From Streptomyces sp. 378 (GTDB lineage: Bacteria; Actinomycetota; Actinomycetes; Streptomycetales; Streptomycetaceae): 64,000 bases of DNA. The translations under genes and the position numbers were made by a program. The notes beneath the pieces were generated by a model that saw only the letters and a program-made list of their open reading frames with translations, did not search any database and was not told where the DNA came from. This document shows positions 60,162 to 64,000 of this stretch, one piece after another; the stretch's first letter is position 1, and every line of letters starts with the position of its first letter. The DNA is taken from positions 30,220 through 94,219 of the forward strand of contig NZ_JASKMS010000035.1 of NCBI RefSeq assembly GCF_030124145.1, in the 5' to 3' direction.

Positions 60162-61126
60162 GACGAGTCGTCCTCTCTGTCGTGGCGGTCGGCCCGTTCA
60201 CGGGCACGCGGGACCTGGGGAGTCCGCCGCGTGCCCGCGACGGGCACCGCCGTCGGGCTGGCTGTGCCACTGTCGGGGACCGGCCACCGCGTGCGGACCG
60301 GCAATGTCACCGGTCTTGTGACGCCGACGGACACTGATCGACGGCGGCACGGGGCGCACTGGGCGCGCTGGGCGCACCGGGCCCATCGGGCGCGCTGGGC
60401 GCACCGGGACCGCCCGTCGCCGGCCTGGTTGCACGCCCCTGCCGGATCGCAAGGCGGCCCGCTCGACGGCACCGCCACCGGCCCGCTGGTGATCCGGGAG
60501 CGGCCCCCGGACGTCACGGACGCCCGGGGGCCGCGGCTGCCGCGACCCCCGGGGGGCCTGACGGCCCGCAGTGCCGCGAGGCCTGGGCGTTCACCGAGAA
60601 GGTGACCGCCGATCCCGGCCGGTGCCGGACCGTCAGCGTCGACGATCGGCGGGAGCCCGCCGGCCGGCTTCGCCGGTGCCGGCACGGCTCCCGGACCCGG
60701 CTCCCATCCGGGCCCGGACGCGGCCCCGCATGCGGCCCGTGCGCGGCCCGGCCGAGCCGGCACGCACCCGCCCGGTTCAGCGGCGACCGCCGAATCGTCA
60801 CGGAACCGGGCCACTCCCCGGTCCCGGGTCCGGCCTCGCCCGCGTCGAGCACGCCGAGACGGCGGGCAGCGGTCCGTCGCGATCACTCAGCCGGTGCGAG
60901 GGTCGCGACGCGCACGGTGTTCCAGCCGGACTCCCGGCCGCTGCGCGTCGCGGTTCACCACCTCGCCCCGGGGGGGCGGGGCCCCGGCCGGCACAGGACG
61001 TCGCGGGTCGGCTCCGGAGAGCCGAAGCGGCCGTGCGCGCGGACTGGTGACCGCGTGCACGGCCGCGACGGCCTGGTGCGGGATGCCCGCGATCCGCCGG
61101 GCATCCCTCTCGGGTGGCGCGACCGG
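60162..61126. other. Long gene-free stretch with a collagen-like remnant
   Basis: These 965 bases hold no intact gene that I can defend. At about 60348-60413 one plus frame reads GALGALGAPGPSGALGAPGPP, a Gly-x-y collagen-type repeat encoded by ggcgca/ggcgcg units, while AGSQGGPLDG follows in another frame. A second protein-like piece, AWAFTEKVTADPGRCRTVSV (about 60580-60640), follows in the same general direction. The stretch probably holds a decayed collagen-like gene. Confidence 0.5.
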
Positions 61127-61678
61127 TCAGTCCACGAGCACGCCGGCTCGCACCGCCGGCGCCCGCCCGGCCAGTGCGCCGCCGAAGTTCCCCTCGACCT
61201 CCCTCTTCTCCGCCGCGTTGGGATACGGGTTCGCGCACGAAACACCCGCGCTGGAACCGGACATCAGGCTGGAGCACGGACCGGGCTTGCGGTCCGGCAG
61301 GCCCAGGATGTGGCCGAGTTCGTGCGCGGAGATGCGGATCGTGTGGTAACCCTGCTCGACGGCTTGGCGCCCGATGTACACGGTCCCGTTGCCCAGGGTG
61401 GTGGGCAGGGCGCGCGGCCAGCCGTTGTCCGCGAGGACCCGGATGTTCGCGCGTTGTCCGGCCGCGACGGGCCGCAGCTCGACGGCGTCGACACTCTCGT
61501 TCCAGATCGCGGCGCCGCGATCGACGGCGCTCCTGAACTCCGCGGAGCCGGCGGCGTCATAGGTCAGGACCCGGGCGGCCGGCGCATGGGGCGCGGCGGC
61601 GGCGACCTGGCCACCCGTCAGGGACATGGACACCAGACAGGCGGCGGCCAGGCCGCCGGTCAGCAGGCGGACGTGCAT
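61127..61678 (-). CDS. snpA: Snapalysin-family secreted zinc metalloprotease
   Basis: This 183-residue protein has a signal peptide (about 1-28, ending VAAAA) and the extended zinc motif HELGHILGLPD (His119, Glu120, His123, Asp129), in which Asp is the third ligand, the mark of peptidase family M7. Cys135 and Cys148 form the conserved disulfide. It is a small neutral protease secreted by Streptomyces. In S. lividans snpA has a divergent LysR gene; none is adjacent here. GAGGAGG precedes the ATG at 61678. Confidence 0.93.
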   Translation of the reverse strand: MHVRLLTGGLAAACLVSMSLTGGQVAAAAPHAPAARVLTYDAAGSAEFRSAVDRGAAIWNESVDAVELRPVAAGQRANIRVLADNGWPRALPTTLGNGTVYIGRQAVEQGYHTIRISAHELGHILGLPDRKPGPCSSLMSGSSAGVSCANPYPNAAEKREVEGNFGGALAGRAPAVRAGVLVD

Positions 61679-61793
61679 GATCGACCTCCTCGTGGGGAAA
61701 GGGCAGTCGTGCTCATGACATTCTTTGGCCCCTTGCCCAGCGCGGTCCCCACCGAATCCGTCGAACGGGGTACACCCGCCGCCTGCCGGACCG

Positions 61794-62444
61794 TCAGGCG
61801 GCGGCCGCTACCGAGACGCCGATGACGATGAACGACCAGCCGGTGGCCAGCTCCCAGCGATGACGGACCGTCGGCCGCGCGAGCAGGGCTCGCAGCCGCG
61901 CGGCGACGACGACGAGGGCGAACCAGTAGACGACGCCGATGATGACGTCCAGCATGCCCAGGAGGAAGATCTGCCGCGCCAGCGATCCGTCGCCGTCCGC
62001 GAACTGCGGCAGGACGCTGAGGAAGAACAGAGCGGCCTTGGGATTGAGCACGTTGGTGAGGAGACCCTGTGTGAAACCGGACCGGAAACGCCCCCGGGCC
62101 GGGCCGTCCTCCCGAGGGGCGTACGTTGCGGTCTCGTTCGAGCTCCTCCGTTCCCGAGCGGCCCGGCGGGCGGCGAGTACGGCCCGTACACCGAGATACA
62201 CGAGGTAGGCCGCCCCCATCAGTTTGATCGCGTCGTACACCATGGGTGAACGGGTGGCGATCACCGAGAGACCGGCCGCGGCGGCCAGCATGTGCACGCA
62301 CAGCCCGGTCTGCGCGCCGAGCGCCGCGGCTCTGCCTTTCGAGGGGTGCTCGGCCGCCGATCTGACCACCACGAGGAAGTCCGGGCCCGGCACCAGGTAC
62401 GCCACCAGGACGACGCCGAGGAAACCGACCAGGTCGACCGCCAT
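61794..62444 (-). CDS. LysE/RhtB-family amino acid exporter
   Basis: This 216-residue membrane protein has about six helices and the family segments VAYLVPGPDFLVVVRSAA and GFTQGLLTNVLNPKAALFFLSVLPQF. It exports amino acids or derivatives. The central loop (RAARERRSSNETATY) is charged and cytoplasmic. It lies 116 bases upstream of the snapalysin gene on the same strand. Confidence 0.92.
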   Translation of the reverse strand: MAVDLVGFLGVVLVAYLVPGPDFLVVVRSAAEHPSKGRAAALGAQTGLCVHMLAAAAGLSVIATRSPMVYDAIKLMGAAYLVYLGVRAVLAARRAARERRSSNETATYAPREDGPARGRFRSGFTQGLLTNVLNPKAALFFLSVLPQFADGDGSLARQIFLLGMLDVIIGVVYWFALVVVAARLRALLARPTVRHRWELATGWSFIVIGVSVAAAA

Positions 62445-62728
62445 CCGCCCTCCACTCCGCGCTTCTCAAGACCCCCGTGTTCCGCGCCCGTCGGCACCTC
62501 CAGGCACCGGCCATCGACGCGACGGCCTCGCCGGGTACCCCCGTTCGGGCCGCTCGGACAGCCCCGCTGCCGGAGCGAGGGACGAATCAGCGGCCGGTCG
62601 GGCGTGATCACCAGGAGGCGCCCGACCCGGCCCTGGGAAACCCCGGCCCGCCCGTCCGCGTCATGCACCCGCACCTGGACGCCCCGGGCGTCCCCCGCCG
62701 GCCCCATCGGCCCCGGACGCCGGTTTGG

Positions 62729-63220
62729 TCACGCGGTGACCCTGGCGATGAACGCCGTGAGGTGGGTGACGGTGCGCTGGATCTTCTCCTCCAGGGTGAG
62801 CGATTCGGGGAGGCGCGCGCCCACGCCCGCGTCCTTCTTGCCCCGCACGTACAGCGGGCAGGCCAGGTCGTCGCACATGTAGGCACCCACGGAGTTGCCC
62901 TGCTGTCCGGCCTTGCCGGCCTTCGCGGCGACCATGAGGGAGACGCCGCCGGTGTGGGTGGTCAGGCACATCGAGCACATACTGCGCCGCGTCTGCCAGG
63001 ACGTGGCGCCGGAGCAGCGCAGAGCGAGCGCTGTCGGACGGCCGTCCAGCTCGGTGACGAGGTAGGCCCGGTCGGGTGCCCCGGGGTCTCTCCAGCCGAG
63101 GAAGTCCAGGTCGTCCCAGGGTCGTTCGGCCAGGTCGTGCGGGATGGACAGGCGCTTGGCCGCGCCCTTGGTGCAGTTCACGAAGGCGGTGCGGATCTCG
63201 CGCTCGGTCAGGGGTCTCAT
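62729..63220 (-). CDS. FBP-domain zinc-finger protein (EF-G-binding type)
   Basis: This 163-residue protein begins MRPLTEREIRTAFVNCTKG and has the C-terminal treble-clef zinc finger CSMCLTTHTGG with CDDLACPLYV. It resembles fusidic-acid-resistance-type FBP/FusB C-terminal domains that bind elongation factor G. The ATG at 63220 lies inside the shared promoter with the TetR gene; a perfect palindrome starts 14 bases upstream. The TetR regulator probably represses it. Confidence 0.82.
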   Translation of the reverse strand: MRPLTEREIRTAFVNCTKGAAKRLSIPHDLAERPWDDLDFLGWRDPGAPDRAYLVTELDGRPTALALRCSGATSWQTRRSMCSMCLTTHTGGVSLMVAAKAGKAGQQGNSVGAYMCDDLACPLYVRGKKDAGVGARLPESLTLEEKIQRTVTHLTAFIARVTA

Positions 63221-63233
63221 GAACCACACGCTA

Positions 63234-63258
63234 ATTTGCCTAAACACTTTAGGCAAAT
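63234..63258. promoter_or_regulatory. Palindromic TetR operator
   Basis: An 11-base perfect inverted repeat atttgcctaaa (63234-63244) and tttaggcaaat (63248-63258) has a 3-base centre. It is AT-rich in a GC-rich genome and overlaps the promoters of the divergent FBP and TetR genes. Confidence 0.88.
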
Positions 63259-63291
63259 GCATAATGGGTATCGTCGAACAGGAGGCAGGTT

Positions 63292-63861
63292 ATGGCCAGA
63301 GTGGGTTTGACCCCGGAACGGCTGACCCGGGCGGGGGCGGAACTCGCCGACGAGGTCGGTTTCGATCAGGTGACCGTGTCGGCGCTCGCCCGGCGCTTCG
63401 ACGTCAAGGTCGCCAGCCTGTACTCGCATCTGAAGAGCTCCCAGGAGCTCAAGACGAGGATCGCCCTGTTCGCCCTCGAGGAACTCGCCGACCGCGTCGC
63501 CGACGCCCTGGCCGGGCGCGCCGGCAAGGACGCCCTGGCCGCGTTCGCGGACGCCTACCGCGACTATGCCCGGGAGCACCCCGGTCGCTACGCCGCGGCA
63601 CGTCTCCGGCTCGATCCCGAGACAGCGGCCGCGAGCGCCGGGGTGCGGCACGCGCAGATGACGCGGGCGATCCTGCGCGGCTACGACCTGGCGGAGCCGG
63701 ACCAGACGCACGCGGTCCGGATGCTGGGCGGCGTCTTCCACGGTTACGTCAGCCTGGAGTTGGCCGGCGGCTTCGACCACAGCGCCCCCGACGCCCGGGA
63801 GTCCTGGACCTGGATCGTGGATTCCCTCGACACCCTGCTGCGGAACAAAGCCACCCGGTGA
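63292..63861 (+). CDS. TetR-family repressor with WHG-type C-terminal domain
   Basis: This 189-residue regulator has the HTH TRAGAELADEVGFDQVTVSALARRF and VKVASLYSHLKSSQEL, and a C-terminal domain with RMLGGVFHGYVSLELAGGF, the WHG/TetR_C pattern. The ATG at 63292 follows AGGAGGCAGG. It is divergent from the FBP-domain gene and shares the palindrome at 63234-63258, which it probably binds. The inducer is unknown. The last 139 bases after it hold no gene I can support. Confidence 0.9.
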   Translation: MARVGLTPERLTRAGAELADEVGFDQVTVSALARRFDVKVASLYSHLKSSQELKTRIALFALEELADRVADALAGRAGKDALAAFADAYRDYAREHPGRYAAARLRLDPETAAASAGVRHAQMTRAILRGYDLAEPDQTHAVRMLGGVFHGYVSLELAGGFDHSAPDARESWTWIVDSLDTLLRNKATR

Positions 63862-64000
63862 CGTCCCGTCCGCACCGTGCGGTTCTCGCGCCGGACGCCG
63901 GCGCCATCCGGGCAGGGAGGCAGGCGGGTCTAGGCCGCTTCTGATGGATCTCCGTGGGAGAAGGAGCGGCGTTCGGTGCGTGCTCTGGGGGTCCCCCCTG

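Noticed and set aside
1..64000. CRISPR array, rRNA or tRNA genes
   Set aside because: I saw no regularly spaced repeats and no conserved rRNA or tRNA segments; a scan with tRNAscan-SE and Infernal would settle it.
63862..64000. Possible mobile element end at the right edge
   Set aside because: The sequence has an odd composition but no inverted repeat, target duplication or transposase in the window to support it.

Overview
The base composition, codon use (almost every third position G or C), GTG and TTG starts, GGAGG-type ribosome binding sites and gene content (WhiE-type spore pigment polyketide synthase, snapalysin, orphan anti-sigma kinases, SpoIIE phosphatase, small actinobacterial membrane proteins) point to a Streptomyces or close relative. 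The density of broken genes and secreted or secondary-metabolism functions suggests an accessory part of the chromosome. That placement is inference.

Layout. 1-1.7 kb: the start of an ArsR-type regulator reading left and a divergent FAD/NAD(P) flavoprotein with a cysteine-rich tail, separated by two related operator-like sequences. 1.8-9.8 kb: an acetyltransferase remnant, an anti-sigma kinase, a cold-stress block (CBS protein, DEAD-box helicase, cold shock protein), an SDR oxidoreductase, and a CYP152-type P450 next to an alcohol dehydrogenase remnant. 9.8-14.7 kb: a spore-photoproduct-lyase-like radical SAM protein, a secreted serine hydrolase and a secreted beta-helix protein. 14.7-23.2 kb: a complete WhiE-like spore pigment cluster on the minus strand (FAD hydroxylase, SchA/CurD protein, cupin, KS-alpha, KS-beta, ACP, aromatase, cyclase) with a convergent O-methyltransferase. 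23.5-34.1 kb: small membrane proteins, a dead lipoprotein gene, a haloacetate-dehalogenase-like enzyme, CorA, BrkB, PAP2, a second anti-sigma kinase, an RlpA-like protein, an H1-like DNA-binding protein, and a RidA/WYL-regulator pair. 34.3-35.6 kb: an IS481 remnant abutting a third anti-sigma kinase, which is divergent from an anti-sigma antagonist. 36-49.4 kb: an SGNH hydrolase, a frameshifted DUF1062 gene, a sirtuin, an orphan type III PKS, a PAS/GAF/SpoIIE/HATPase phosphatase, a TetR regulator with twin operators and its target oxidoreductase, and a reductase-pseudoenzyme pair. 49.5-59 kb: a secreted propeller-like gene, a VOC protein, a tightly overlapping five-gene branched-chain amino acid type ABC transporter operon, and PucR-like and LuxR-type regulators. 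59.2-64 kb: a secreted polyester hydrolase (cutinase/PETase family), snapalysin, a LysE exporter, and a TetR/FBP-domain pair around a perfect palindrome.

How the genes work together. The pigment genes form one translationally coupled unit for an aromatic polyketide. The three RsbW-like kinases, one STAS protein and one SpoIIE phosphatase could form part of a partner-switching network. The secreted hydrolases and the transporter suggest scavenging of external carbon.

No single wholly new multi-gene system stands out. The strongest oddities are an alpha/beta hydrolase that has lost all three catalytic residues, a chain length factor with Glu in place of the usual Gln, an OleT-like His in the CYP152 enzyme, and the polyester hydrolase. 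I saw no rRNA, tRNA or CRISPR array.
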